Positions 32,438-50,457 are shown, counted from the first letter of the stretch. The stretch is DNA of 64,000 nt from Wallemia ichthyophaga EXF-994 (GCF_000400465.1 NW_008806287.1:248001-312000); one strand, 5' to 3'. Notes: generated by a model from the sequence alone, not told the origin. Numbers and translations are program-made.

Positions 32438-35081
32438 ATGAGCGAGATGAGCGAGATGAATGATATAAAAAAGCGTAAAATAACTCGAGCATGTGATATC
32501 TGCAGGAGAAAGAAGATTAAGTGTGATGGACCAATCAAAGCCGAGAATAATGAAAAGTGTTCAAATTGCGATAACTTCAATTTCACTTGCACGTATCTAG
32601 AGGCAGCTAAGAGGAAAGGACCCCCAAAAGGATATATAGAATCACTTGAGAATAGAAACCTTAGGCTAGAATTGCTGTTTAATAGAATGTTGCCTGGTTT
32701 CGATTTGAATTCTCAAGTTGGTCCACCAATTAATCGCGATTCATTTGAATCTGGCTGTGAATCTGATACCTCGAGGTGGAATAAGAATAGAATTCAATTA
32801 CCTGCACTTAAATTAGAAAACACCAACTTAAACTCCCTTCCCTCTCCATCCTCTTCCTCCTCATCCGACCATTTAGAAGAACGAATGCAACAGATATCCA
32901 TCTCTCATCAATGTAAAGACAATACTCGCTACATTGGTAAATCAAGCTCTGTCTACTTGATGGCTGCCCTTGATGAATACAGCCACAACAACTATGACAT
33001 CATGGACACAGACCGCAGACCCGAGTTTTGGAAGGACAGGGAGTGGTCTATTGAAGAGGGGAACGATCCCGCACCTCTCCCGTACTCCCCTGACGAGCTT
33101 CCTCCCGACGATCTCCTCCTCCACCTCGCAAATATCTTCTTTGATCGCCTCAACGTCTACTTCCCTGTCCTCCACAAGTCCTCTTTTCTTTATAACCTAC
33201 AAAACAACACCCACGACCCCAAATTCGGTGCCATCGTCTTCCTCCTTTGTGCCACTGCCTCGAGGTATTCGAATGACCCCAGAGTTGTCCCCGACGACGA
33301 CAAGGATGAGCAGGGAAATGTCAAGAACTGGCGATTTGCCGGCAACTCCTTTTTCATCAAGTTCAAGACTCACTGTCGCAGATTTCTATTGACTGCAGCC
33401 ACACTACAAGACCTCCAACTGATTATTCTCATGATTGTGTATTTGCAAGGTGGTCCATTTAGTCCTGCCTGCTGGGCAATATCCAGTATAGGGTTGGTGT
33501 TAGCCCAAGTGAGTTTAATGATGAGTCACAATGATAAGCGCCACTAATACCACAACACAGGACATAGGTTTCCACCGAAAGAGACCGCAGGGTGATGGAC
33601 TGCACGACGAGCTACGCAAGCGAGCGTTCTGGTGTTTGTACATACTCGACAAGCAGCTCTCAGCGATGTTAGGGCGGCCGAGCACACTACACGACGAGGA
33701 CATCGACGTAGACGAGCCATCAGTGCTCCCCGACGAGATGGACACTTCCATGCAACTGAGTGTACTACATTTCAACAAGCTCATTGCGCTAGTCGCGATA
33801 CTCGGCGAGGTGCTGCGAACAGTGTACGTCGTCAACAAGCGTCGGCGGCCAGGTAGTGGTGGAGCGGGAGGAGGTGGGCTCTCCGAAGCGCAGCGAACGC
33901 TGATGGATGTCGCAGCGCTCGACTCTAAACTGCACAAATGGCTAGACGATATGCCCCCAGAGCTGAGCTGGGATGCTAGCTGCACGGATTCGCTCACTTT
34001 CAACTACATGTGCATCCTCCAGACTACCTATTACGTAGTGCAGATATACATTCATCGCCCCTTCATAGCTACTCCTAGACGCCCCTCCCCGCTTAGCTAT
34101 CCCAGTCTCGCTATCTGCACGAATGCGGCGAGATCCTGCATTCACGTTCTCGATCACCTCCAGACACGCAGTAATGACGTGCTGTATATGGATAGCTGGA
34201 TAGGCATGGGCAGCTTCACCTCCTCCGTTATTCTCATCGTGTCTGCGTGCGAGGGTAGACGGAATGGCGAAACACATTCGAACATAAACTCGAACACAAA
34301 CCCACACCATCACACACCCGAAATGAAAGACATCGATATGGGCATCGCCGTCGTGCGTAAACTAGAAGACCGCCACTTACATGCAGGCAGAGCGCACGAC
34401 GTGCTGCGCAAACTCAGGAGCAGGATTGATTCTATCCCCGTTAACGCTGGAGATGCAAAGGATGCTGGGCGTGGTGATTGCTCTGCGAGTGTCAGCCCAT
34501 CGACCACCACTAGCACTGGCACTGGCGAAGGCGATGGGAAGCAACGGCGGAAGATTGCCAAGAAACCTAGTCACTTTGGGCAGGGTGCGCGGGGTGGGCA
34601 TGGAAACACAATCAACCACGCCAACCACCCTAGCCCTAATTACCACAACCTAGCTAGCCTTCCCATTTGCACAAATGACCTTGCTAATCACAACTTTTAC
34701 CCCACGCCAACTCCACCCACTGCAAGTCCTGCATGTGGCGGGTTCGAGTTTGACCCGATCCAGTTGGAAGCTTACTCGGAGGCGCAGACAAAAGCACAAG
34801 TACAATTACAAATACAACCACAACCACAAATACAAACTCAATCACAACCACACCCACACTCACTTGCGGGATTGCATAGTGAGTATAACATGCTCGAGAT
34901 GGACCGCATTCCACCTTACACAAACACACCAACCTACGATGGATACTCTGCCTACCCACACTATCTACTCGATGACATGTTTCCAGCACCTCAACGAGAG
35001 CAGGATCTCTGGTCGATGCTTCCAAACTCGACATACAACCCCAATTCGGAAGACTGGGCAACGTTTTTCAAATACACATGA
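32438..35081 (+). CDS. Zn2Cys6 fungal transcription factor
   Basis: Exons 32438..33508 and 33561..35081 give 863 aa. The N-terminal binuclear cluster is CDICRRKKIKC then CSNC and CTYLEAAKRKG, with six Cys. A linker GPPKGYIESLE and a short coiled coil (NRNLRLELLFNRMLPG) follow and should set dimer spacing. The middle homology region (fungal_trans) runs from about FFDRLNVYFPVLHKSSFLY through RAFWCLYILDKQLSAMLGRPSTLHDEDIDV in pieces, and YIHRPFI. The C-terminal 300 residues are Gln/Pro/Asn-rich and probably activating. Three nearby ATGs (32438, 32447, 32456) are possible starts; the first is used. Target genes are unknown. The 28-bp gap to GLE1 implies a shared promoter. Confidence 0.9.
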
Positions 35082-35135
35082 AAATTGCATAAATATTGTA
35101 GACTGTATAACATAATTCTGAACACGTACTATCCA

Positions 35136-36029
35136 TCAATGCTGCCTTGATCTCTTTGCCAATCGGGGATCTTCAGCAGGGGGACTACGATGACCACTGC
35201 CACCACCGCTGCTCATATGAGGGAGGGGAGGTCTACCGCCCATCATCATCTGCTGCATCATAGCGGGGTTCATAGGCATTCCCATCATATTAGGCATACC
35301 CATCATTCCCGGCGGTTTGCTGTTATGGTGATTGTGGTGCGCGGGACCAGAAGGCGGTGGGCGGGAAGTACCTCTAGGTCTATAAGAGCCTCTCGACAGC
35401 TGTTGATTCTGATAAGCCAGGTTAGCGTTTTTTCCGCTGTTCTCTTTAGGAATGGTTTTGAATGGGTTTCCATTAACGCATTGTGTGTGCTGGACCTGCA
35501 TGCGTTTATCCTGAAAGTCGTGCGTATCGAACCACCTCTTGATCAATTCTGCCGCGTCGCGTGAGGGCACCTCCACATATGCGGTGCCCTTGCTCTTCCC
35601 GTTGACTTTGTGTTCCGCGAATGCGATATCCTGGTAACGGATACGGAAACCGAGATCATCCAACGCAGCCATCAGATCCTCGTCTTTCGTGTGCCAGTGC
35701 AGCTCGTTGAACATGAGTGCTGCGCCTGGCTTGTAGTTGTAGGGGAGCGCCTCTGAGCGGAAGACAGGCGTGCTGGTGATGACGGTGGGCAGTATCTCCT
35801 TCTGCGCATCTGCACGCGCTTGCTTCCTCTCTTGCTCGCGAAGCTCCTCTTCCACCTGCACCTGCACCTGCACCTGCTGCTGCTGCTGCTCGTTGCTCGT
35901 GCTACTGCTGTCTGCCGCTGGATTATCTTCAAATACACCGGGCTTCGCGTCTTCTAGTCCACCGTATATATCTCCAGCCTCGCCGTAGATGTCTATATCC
36001 TCTGTACCTGTGTCCATTATATTGTTCAC
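35136..36029 (-). CDS. CPSF6-like RRM protein
   Basis: A single-exon gene of 297 aa. An acidic N-terminus (EDIDIYG) and a Val/Gln repeat (about 35853-35892, hexamer CACCTG then CTG units) precede one RRM. That RRM has LMFNELHWHTKDEDLMAALDDLG as the RNP2 strand and helix, and GKSKGTAYVEV as RNP1. The W-H/W-T-DEDL pattern is that of CPSF6/CPSF7 (cleavage factor Im 68/59). The C-terminus is Pro/Met/Gly-rich (MMGMPNMMGMP) with a basic RLAKRSR tail. A role in mRNA 3' end formation is inferred. An alternative start at 36017 would remove four residues. It is head to head with RAD17 (52 bp). Confidence 0.8.
   Translation of the reverse strand: MNNIMDTGTEDIDIYGEAGDIYGGLEDAKPGVFEDNPAADSSSTSNEQQQQQVQVQVQVEEELREQERKQARADAQKEILPTVITSTPVFRSEALPYNYKPGAALMFNELHWHTKDEDLMAALDDLGFRIRYQDIAFAEHKVNGKSKGTAYVEVPSRDAAELIKRWFDTHDFQDKRMQVQHTQCVNGNPFKTIPKENSGKNANLAYQNQQLSRGSYRPRGTSRPPPSGPAHHNHHNSKPPGMMGMPNMMGMPMNPAMMQQMMMGGRPPLPHMSSGGGSGHRSPPAEDPRLAKRSRQH
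35853..35892. repeat. CACCTG / CTG microsatellite in the CPSF6-like gene
   Basis: Repeats of CACCTG grade into CTG triplets. On the coding strand they give Gln5 followed by alternating Val-Gln. Confidence 0.75.
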
Positions 36030-36081
36030 TGTTCACGTCCAAGAGATAAAAATACTAGATAAATATTCCTTATTTACTCAA

Positions 36082-38211
36082 ATGCCTCCGAGAACTCGCG
36101 CTTCGAGTAAACGCACTGGGAGTACTGCCTCCAGCTCCAGCCTTGGTGGCACACGACCGCTATCTTTCGGCGGTGAGAACAACGCGTCCATCACCAGCTT
36201 CCTCAAGCCACAGACGGCAAATTCCAGCAGAAGTCTCTCTGTAAAGTCTACGATGGTTGATGAGGAGTTTGGTGGCGGTGGTGGCAGTGGCGGCAGTGGC
36301 GGTGGCAGTGGTAACGGCAGTCGCAGTGGCAGTATCAGCGGCAGCCACACCCACGCCTCGCTCTGGTCAGATGCTTACGCTCCCACTTCCCTCGACCAGC
36401 TCGCAGTCCACACACGCAAGGTGGCCGATATCCGTCGCTGGCTCGCAGAAGCGACGAGTGACACGCGCACTAGCAAATACAGGAAAGTACTCGTCCTCAC
36501 TGGTACAGCTGGCTGCGGCAAGTCCACCACCGTCAAGTTGCTAGCCCAAGACATGGGTCTTGGTGTAGAGGAGTACCTCAACAGCTCCACCTACCGCTTC
36601 CCGGGCGACGAGTATGGTTGTGGGGTTGCACCCAGTAAACATTTTGCAACGTATCTGGGTAAGGCTGCTACATACCGCCCACTCTCCTTCAACAGCACAA
36701 GTAGAAAATCACACCCATCACACCAGCTTATCCTCGTCGAAGATCTCCCGAACGTGCTCGAAACGCACACGCGCGAAGCTACACACCAGGCGTTGCGCAC
36801 ACACTGCCTCGCTGCGCAAACACGCAACACACCCCTCGTTATAATTGTCTCAGACACCGGCACACGAGGCACGGGCGGGAGTGCGGATGACGTAGGTCCT
36901 TCGCTCGGCACCCCCAAACAGGTCATAGACGCGCGTTTAGTCGTCCCAACCGATATCCTCGACGGCCCTTACTGCCAGACTGTTCACTTTAATCCACTCG
37001 CTAGGACCTTCCTCACCAAGTCCCTCAGTGCTTTGCTCGAGAGGCACGCACGCTGCACGCAAGTGGGAGCAGACTCCACCACCCGCTATCAGCGCCCGCA
37101 CGACGAAGCTCTCCATCTCGTCGTAGAATCTAGCAATGGCGATATACGTTCAGCTGTGAACACGCTCCAGATGCTCTCACAGTGTGCTCTGCCTGGGGGT
37201 GGTGGGAGTAAGGGTGTGAGTGGAAATAAGAGTGAGGGTAAACGCCGACGCAAAAACCATGTAAGCATGAGCATGAGCGACGGCACGCGTTCAGAGATGC
37301 ACGCGTCGCTATCGACGCTAGCCCGACGAGAGACCTCGCTCAATCTATTCCACTCGCTGGCTAAAGTTCTGCGCAACAAGCGGCATGGCTTTGACGATGG
37401 GTTGAGTGAATATGAGTGTGAGTGTGAGCACATGCCCGCCACCTTGCCTATACCCTTGCACATGCACAATCGCAGCAAGCCACGCTCTCACGTCAACCCC
37501 ACCGCCCTCTACCAGGATATACCCGTCGATGTAGACACTTTCCTCCTCTTCCTCGCACATAACTACCCCGCATACTGCGCAGACTGTGACCAGGCGGAGA
37601 ATGTAGCAGAGGCACTATCTGCGGCGGACAGCATGGGCTCACACTCGTTTTCATCCTCACTCTCGAACAACACCTCATCTTCCAACTCGAGCTCACTCGC
37701 ACTCTCCAACACATTTGAATACGCCGTGCGAGCCACCCTCGACACCCTCCCGACACCATCCCTCAAGCGCAGCCAGAAGATGCGCAAACCGGCCCATTTC
37801 CTCGCGCGACAGGTTCACAGAGAGCGTGCAGAGAGGGTACGCGACGTCGCCAGGCAGTCTGTCACACTCGCGGGACAGGCTGATTTACACGCTGTCGAGG
37901 TAGATGTCCTGCCTATGCTCAAGCAAATCTGGCCAGTCACAAGCGTGGAGCCGTCTCTAAACAGCTGGCTCGCGTACGGCGATAAACGCTTCGATTCCCT
38001 TACGGCGGATATCCTAGGCGAGAATGAATACGAGACCGATCTGGATCTGGAAGAGGACAACGCCCATACTTTACGTCAACCACACACTAATACCGCCACC
38101 CAGTCGGATAAATGGCTTTCCCTTAAAGATGCCCTAGGAGCTGTTGATCTTGTTGAACACGACAACGTCTACGATGTCGATGAGGAGATTGAACAGTTTT
38201 CTGATATATAA
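36082..38211 (+). CDS. RAD17: Checkpoint clamp loader RAD17/Rad24
   Basis: A single-exon gene of 709 aa. A basic, Ser-rich N-terminus holds SITSFLKP (a PCNA/clamp-contact-like motif) and a Gly/Ser run at residues 64-88. The AAA+ core starts with WSDAYAPTSLDQLAVHTRKVADIRRWL. The Walker A is GTAGCGKST (141-149) and the Walker B is LILVEDLPN, the Rad17 signature. Sensor and lid elements follow (FNPLARTFLTKSLSALL, SSNGDIRSAVNTLQML). It replaces Rfc1 in the clamp loader that puts the 9-1-1 ring on DNA damage. I start at 36082 because it fits the basic N-terminus; the open frame extends 93 nt upstream. Confidence 0.92.
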   Translation: MPPRTRASSKRTGSTASSSSLGGTRPLSFGGENNASITSFLKPQTANSSRSLSVKSTMVDEEFGGGGGSGGSGGGSGNGSRSGSISGSHTHASLWSDAYAPTSLDQLAVHTRKVADIRRWLAEATSDTRTSKYRKVLVLTGTAGCGKSTTVKLLAQDMGLGVEEYLNSSTYRFPGDEYGCGVAPSKHFATYLGKAATYRPLSFNSTSRKSHPSHQLILVEDLPNVLETHTREATHQALRTHCLAAQTRNTPLVIIVSDTGTRGTGGSADDVGPSLGTPKQVIDARLVVPTDILDGPYCQTVHFNPLARTFLTKSLSALLERHARCTQVGADSTTRYQRPHDEALHLVVESSNGDIRSAVNTLQMLSQCALPGGGGSKGVSGNKSEGKRRRKNHVSMSMSDGTRSEMHASLSTLARRETSLNLFHSLAKVLRNKRHGFDDGLSEYECECEHMPATLPIPLHMHNRSKPRSHVNPTALYQDIPVDVDTFLLFLAHNYPAYCADCDQAENVAEALSAADSMGSHSFSSSLSNNTSSSNSSSLALSNTFEYAVRATLDTLPTPSLKRSQKMRKPAHFLARQVHRERAERVRDVARQSVTLAGQADLHAVEVDVLPMLKQIWPVTSVEPSLNSWLAYGDKRFDSLTADILGENEYETDLDLEEDNAHTLRQPHTNTATQSDKWLSLKDALGAVDLVEHDNVYDVDEEIEQFSDI

Positions 38212-38415
38212 TGCATTATGTTATACCTTGCATATCTTGCACACCTTGTACACGCTTACACACTCTCAAATCAACAATTGTCCATTATGCATTAAAATTA
38301 TTGTCCTCAAAGGAACCCTAGTGTATAAAAGATGATTAAATGGGTTGTTAGCCGGATTAAAAAGCACGGTTTCACTCAAAGTGCACGGTAGAAATCGACA
38401 CTAATCACGCGTAAT

Positions 38416-39737
38416 TTACGCGCTAAAGACCTGTCCTTGGTTGTTATCAGTGCAACGCTCGAAGCTGATATAACCGTAGTTGTCGTTGAGACAAAGACCA
38501 CCATCGTGAGCGATTCTATCGTCATCCGTGAAGTAGAGTTGTTGGTTAGGTTGGTTGTCGTAGCACGTGTAGATCTTGCCCTCGTTGTTGCCTGCGTCGA
38601 TGCAGTAATTGTTGTCTGGACCGAATCTGATGAGAGATGGACCACCGCGTCTGATAGACCACTTTGGAGCATCTTCGCAGTCGACGGCAGCGAGAGGAGC
38701 ATTGTTGGCGGGCTCACTGCCCAAACCAAGGCATTGCGCACCACCAGCTGCGTGGAGGTATAAGTCGTAGCGAACGTCGTTCAATGCTACTGGAGTTGGA
38801 GCGGCCATGTAGTTAACGCTTGGGGTTGAGATATCGATGCCATTCGAAGGGGATGGAGCGGGTGAGCAGTTGGACACAGCTGGTGTGGTAGCTGGGCCTG
38901 ATGGAGTGACTGTAGTGCCAACAGTGTATGAAGTCACCGAGCCGTCTCCACCTGTGTAGCTACCCTCGTAGTGCTGTCTGAAAGTAGAGTAGCTGCCGTC
39001 ATCCTGTGGATAAACGCCTGGAGGGAATCCAGCATCAGCGTCGCAGTTTTCAAACTCGCCCTCGTTGTAGGCTCCCTCCATTGGCATCACGAATCCACAA
39101 CCCATCTCGTCCAGCTTGTGCTCGCACCATGTGGCCGTGTTCCATCCGTCTACTGGCTCATTGGTGCAGACGCGTGCGCAGAATATATCGCTCGAGATGA
39201 AACTCATCCACTCCTCATACGACTGCTCCTGACCATCGAGCACGGCTGTGACATTGCCCCCAACGGGGTTTCCCTCGCCCGTTGCGCCGTGAGGGTCGAG
39301 CTCACCACCCGCGTCACCATCGAGGACATTCACCTTGGTGAAGTCACCCTGCGCTGTGATCTGCACGAAGGCTGGTGTCTTCTGGTAGTGTACACTTGTT
39401 ATAGTCCCGTCGGGAATCAAACGCGCGTTGTTGCGTGGTTTCGTGCACCACGCTACTACCTCTGCTTCAACGTTGCCTGTCGTGTCGTTAGCACGTGCTG
39501 TCCTGCGTCTCCGCCTGAGTTTCGTGTCCACTCACCTATCGGCTCACCGTAGCTCGGTGGCGCGTACAAGCAGAAGTCATCCGCGCTGTTTAGCGACATG
39601 AGTCGCGCGTTCGAGTCTTGATTGATGGCCGTTTCCATCGTCGGCATCGGGTTTGTGGGCCCCATCGTTCCAGTTGGGAAGATGTGCGCCTGGGTGCTTG
39701 CCAGTGTAGCGAGTGAAATAAGCGCGACGTTCAGCAT
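38416..39737 (-). CDS. Secreted macrofage-activating-glycoprotein-like protein with ricin-B-type lectin fold region
   Basis: Exons 39536..39737 and 38416..39476 give 420 aa. The 59-nt intron has the branch site GCTAAC. Splicing gives YGEPIGNVEAEVVAWC, while the unspliced frames do not align. The signal peptide is [17 protein letters not shown]. The first 250 residues are Cys-containing and acidic (FCLYAPPS, WCEHKLDEMGCGFVMP, DAGFPPGVYPQDDGSYSTF), a pattern I associate with basidiomycete MAG proteins. After a Thr/Ser/Pro linker the last 120 residues (AGGAQCLGLG, APKWSI, NNYCIDAGN, GLCLNDNYGYISFERC) look like a beta-trefoil carbohydrate-binding module. It is probably a cell-wall or secreted glycoprotein; its function is not known. 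Confidence 0.75.
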
Positions 39738-39879
39738 CGTGTTTTTAGCGGTGGTGATCGTTGGTTTTTGACGAAAAACGCGCTACTTCCGTGGCTATTT
39801 ATCTCAGTTACAAGGGCGGTAGTACTAAAAAAAAAAAGCGTTCCTGTGCTAGGGAAAGCTGTGCTATCGGAGTCATAAA

Positions 39880-41737
39880 TCAGCAGTCAATCCAAATCCA
39901 GTCGTCGTCGTTCGTCGTGCACGCGTCCTTCCACCCCTTTCCATATCCGAGCTTGGCGCCCAGAAGACCGATTACATTCCGCGCAGCTACCGTTTCCGAT
40001 TCCATCGTGCTGTGAGTGTGGAGTATGTCAGCATAGCATTGCGTACCTATTCCTATACCCATCATACGTACGAAAGGACGGGCTCTGTGGGCGGGTGACA
40101 TCAGCCATCATAAAATATCACACAATATCAATTGGACAAACCCACCCATAGCATTTATATAGAACACCCCGTCGTCTACCTCGAACGGTGGAAGACTGCT
40201 GGCATTCTCAGGCTGGAGATATGGATATGCCTTGAACACATGCCTGTGGGTCCAGCCTACGTTTTGACTTCCCCCGAATAACACGTGCAGGTCTTGATCG
40301 CCCCAAGCGGATGGCGATTCTGAGAAGATCTTGACTATCCACTCGTCATCGACATCGACATCGTCGTCCTTACTACCCTTTCTTGCCTGCTGCACGTAGT
40401 TAACACTGTTCAACTCAAGTTGACTCGTTTTTCCTGTGTGCCTTGCCAGCGCATCAGTGGTAAGTATCATGCTTGGCGGGTGGCTGGGCAACCCCCTGAG
40501 AGCGTCACGCGCATATGTCGACGCGTTCGTCGCCACCAGGGTAACGTACAGGTCAACGTACGGTACCCGAAACAAAGGCAGGGGGGTAGCGAATATAACG
40601 TAGTCGTACAGACGCTCAACGTGCTCGCCATCACCTAAATACAGCTGCCATAGCCCGCTGCTCGTTCTGCGAATATCGCCAACCTCACACCCGAAATAGA
40701 CAGTAGCGTTCGAGTGTTCTAGAAATCTCTGAAACACACGCCAATTACCGCCGTCAACTGCCTGCGAGATTAGAGAGGTTTTTCAGCTACTGTTTCACTC
40801 TGCACGTAAAAAAGCCCCTACCATGCCATCATTGCCTGCCATGCTGACGAGTGCACCGAGAGCATGGATGGAGTCGATGTTTTGCCCGTAGTTGACACGG
40901 GTAGCTGCATCAACCACCTCGCTGGCGAAGCGTGAGTTATGGAAGTGGGTCAGACCGCTCTCCTCGACCAGTCCATCAAGGCCCAAGTCTGCTACCAAGT
41001 CTTTGGGGTGCTCCCAAGGGCCGTGGTTGCGGAGAAATTTTGCATCGTAAAGCTGTAAGAACTTTTCCATGGCTTGCTTGACCTACGTTGTTTTGGGTTG
41101 TGTTGTGTGAGATGTATATTGTTTGTCTGGGCACCACACTCACGTGTATTTGTACCGTGCGAGGTGCCGTATATCCATATCTGATTGGCATTAACACTTA
41201 GAGTGTGTTATTGAATGGAAAAACACACCAACCTCCACAGTAATTTGACGTAATTCCAATATGTCCACTCACTCGACTCGAAGACAAAGGAGTCGCCGTC
41301 ATAGATCCCGAATGAGCCAATATCGGTATCAGCGAGATTGTAGTCGAATTCCCTCACAGCCTTGACCATGTTCTGTGGGTGTGAGAGTGTGAGTGAGTGT
41401 GTACACCGCTAAGCAGCTAGCCACCTTATTGGCACCGACGAATATACTAGCACCCAGCTCAATGGGGCTGTAGCTGCTGTCGTTGTATGGCGTCACCGTT
41501 CTTGATCCTGTATATAGGAGATTGAGCGGGTAACAAATGAATACACAGCTACTAACTTCCACCCGCCTGATAACGCTTCTCAAACACATCTATATCGATA
41601 ATATCTCCATTCTGCCTCGCCGCCTTTGTAAGGTAGTACGCTGCAGATGATCCACCAGCGCCTGCGCCGACAATAGCGATGCGAATGGCGTGTGTATATG
41701 CCATAAAACACAGTGTAATAAGCCCTAGGATCTTCAT
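39880..41737 (-). CDS. Prenylcysteine oxidase-like FAD protein
   Basis: Exons 41563..41737, 41425..41507, 41233..41372, 41144..41180, 40822..41082, 40146..40761, 40072..40084 and 39880..40009 give 484 aa. Exon 7 is 13 nt. It is required to join NAME to PVLSTMESETVAARN, matching NAME.FISTMETET of the family. A signal peptide (MKILGLITLCFMAYTHA) precedes the FAD loop IAIVGAGAGGSSAAYYL. Later motifs are ELGASIFVGANKN, SFGIYDGDSFVFE, LLWRYG, GGNWRVF and SVNYV. Prenylcysteine oxidase frees cysteine from farnesyl- or geranylgeranylcysteine in the lysosome or vacuole, producing peroxide. The signal peptide fits that location. It is divergent from the Ase1 gene (181 bp between start codons). Confidence 0.88.
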
Positions 41738-41918
41738 ATCTGCTAATCGTTTGGTGGTGGTTGAGTTGATGACGTAGATTGCAGTTAAATTAGGCAGAAA
41801 CGCAGGTGACGCGTGTAATACAAACAAATTATATCCAATATGTATGCTTTTGCTGCATATTTAAATATTTTCCCAAAAAAACGCGTCGAGTTTATTCCGT
41901 TTGCGTGTTGTTTGCGTA

Positions 41919-44227
41919 ATGTCATCACCGGCTGCTGAGAAAGGCTATCAGTTGCAACGAGATAAAGAGGAAATAAAAGGCAGTGATCCGTTGCAGCCAG
42001 ATTTTGTGGTGGAGAAGGCCGACGACGACTACACTCACAACGATGAAGACGAAAACACCAATGCAGACGCCAATGCACACGCCAACCCAGACGCAGCTCC
42101 ACCTTCCTTTGAGCCATTTATTAATGCTCTCCTAGAGCCAGCTTCACAAATCCTGACTGAGCTTCACGAGCGAATTGGAAACGATGCCAACTGCACACCC
42201 CAGGATCTCCACGAAGCACGCTTGCATATTGAAGCACTCACACAGAAACTTGTAGATGAGGCCCGTTCTGCTGCCAAGGACGTCGTCGGGAGGCGGCAGC
42301 GCGACGCGGCAGACTTAGCCAAAGAATGCGATGGCCTTATATCTGAAGTTGATGAGTTGCGTCTTGCACTGGGTGAGGAGGGCAAGCGCACTACAAAATT
42401 CAGATTAAGTGGTGGTACAGAATCTTTACTCGCCAGGCGCGACAGAGTGAAGAGAGAATACGACGGATATATAGCTACATACGAACAGCGCAGCCACAAG
42501 CTTAACAACCTCACTAATCGCTTGAAGAAGCTGCAGGATATTCTCGGTGATACTCTCGTTACTCTACCTCCAGACAGCGGCAAGTACAATGATGTGACTT
42601 TGTTCAGTCTCCGGAGTATAGAAATGAATTTAACACGTGCAGAAACTGAACTCAATCGTCGGCGAGAAGTGCTTAAAGGTACACTCGTCGAACTGACGAA
42701 TAGTCTCATTGAAATAGTCGAGCCGCTCCCCCAACCCACCCAAAGTGAGGACATGTCGATATGCAAATTTCAAGACACGTTCTATCCCCAAATACCAAAG
42801 CTGCTGGAGCTGGAGGACGAGAACATACTCGACACCGTCCTTGAACTGCTCACACCCACTGATGCGCTTCTCGCACATACTGAAACACTTATGGAAGAGT
42901 ACGAGCAGGAGAAGCTGCGACGCGAGAATGAAATCCAAGTACTCTATGACGAACTCAGTCCACTCTGGGACAAGCTCGACATCAGCGAGGATGATAGAGA
43001 AGCGTTCATCAATGCGAATATGGGAAGCACACTCAGTGTCATTGAAGCATACCACGACGAGCTCAACAGAATGCTCGAATTGAAGAGGGAGAATATGGCA
43101 CTCTTTGTGCAGCGAATTAGAATTGACATTGAGAAGTTATGGGATTTTATTCAAATTGGAACAAATGAGAGAGCACACTTTACAGCTTTCACGGATGGTG
43201 TGTGGAGGACTTCCTAGGCAAATAAAGCTAACACCACTTTTAGACTCATTCAACGACGAATGTCTAGCCCAACATGAGGAGATGCTGTCAACACTGCAAG
43301 AGGAGAAGAATACAAAAGGACGGATACTTACTAAAGTGCATCTTTACCATCAAGTGGTATCTGAGGAGAAGCAGTTGGAGGTAGGGTTGTTTATACCACT
43401 CGCTAACCCGCTCACCCCACTCCAAGGAAAGCGCGAGTGACGTTTCTCGTCTGTTAGGCAGAGGACCGCGCGACCCCGGGCGCCTGATCCGCGAAGAGAA
43501 AATGCGCAAGCGCGTGGCGAAGAAGCCAGTGATAGAAAGTGATCTCCTCGAAATGCTGGATGGGTGGGAGAGCGAGAATGGAAGGCTGTTTCTCATCAAC
43601 GACGAACACTTTGCACAAACACTGCGCGACCGTGTCGAGAGTGTGGCGCAGGAGAAGGAGAATAGACGTCGGGGTGGTAAACCGACAGTAGGAGCAGGAA
43701 CAGGAGCAGGACCAACTACAGGCGTGGTTCGCAAGGCATCCAATAGCTCACTGAATGCATCAACTGCATCCGCAGGGTCAAATGCACCAAACGGCAACGG
43801 AAAACGCAGGGTAGTGACGAATGAGAGCACGACACCTGCACCATCAGCTAAGCGGATGCGCGTCAACTCCAACGAAAGCAACAAAGGAGTGGTTAATAGC
43901 ATAACTAAGAGCACGCACTCGCATAATTCAGCCATCAAGCCCAAGACCAAGGTGGTACATAAGGCAGCACCGCCACGGTATCCATATGCGTTATCATCGG
44001 TGGCAGAGTCGCCAGCTGCCGGACAGGATATATTTGGGAAACCGGAACCACGGCCCAAGATGAAAATGGGAAGCAGCGCGATGAAGAATGCAGCGAATGC
44101 AGCTAAAAAGAAAGCAAGAAGAAGCTCATTTAAACCTGAGCAGCGCGTGGCTAGCGTGTCGAGTGCGATTGACCACCAGTATGCGGAATTGGAGGCAATC
44201 GCCGCGGGAGAAGAGGAAGACTGGTAA
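41919..44227 (+). CDS. ASE1: Ase1/PRC1/MAP65 microtubule bundling protein
   Basis: Exons 41919..43197, 43244..43380 and 43427..44227 give 738 aa. The first 450 residues are almost entirely helical, as expected for the dimerisation rod and spectrin-like domain. The diagnostic stretch is RIRIDIEKLWDFIQIGTNERAHF, DECLAQHEEMLSTL, ILTKV, then SRLLGRGPRDPGRLIREEKMRKRVAKKP. This is the microtubule-binding region, with basic residues at the expected place. The C-terminal 220 residues are disordered and basic, with likely Cdk sites. Ase1 crosslinks antiparallel microtubules in the spindle midzone during anaphase. The protein ends near 44227, about 256 bp before RPB1. Confidence 0.9.
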
Positions 44228-44483
44228 AGGATTGATTGTAATATTCGAAATTGTTGTAATAACTGCTAATATTGTACTAGATTTTATGTTTATTAAGGTA
44301 GCCACAGTTGGTAAGCGAAGATGGGGAATTGAGAGATGGCCACAGATAGCCAGTGATAGCCAGTGAGATGACCACACAGCCAAATATCTACTCCCACGCT
44401 TCCCCCACCTACAAACCCTCCAGAGATGGTCGTTGAGCTCCTTGATCCACTAACGCCATCACGTTGGCGACAAAAATTAATAA

Positions 44484-50241
<5,758 letters not shown>

Positions 50242-50457
50242 GTGGGAGGCAGAAGAGGGGAGAAGAAAGAGAAAGACGATAAAAGAGAAAGATATTGTAA
50301 ATTTCTATTTATGTGTAAAGTGTAAAGTGTAAAGCGTGCTGCGCGTTTGCATGTGTATCGTGAGAGTAGATTACAGTGTTATAGAGTATTTTAATGCAAA
50401 GGGTAGTTGATATAATATTCGAATTTAGCATTTCCGTGCGAGCTGTGGAGTGTGGGG

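Noticed and set aside
38971-39552. 193-codon open frame antisense to the MAG-like gene
   Set aside because: It lies fully over the secreted-protein coding sequence and has no family features.
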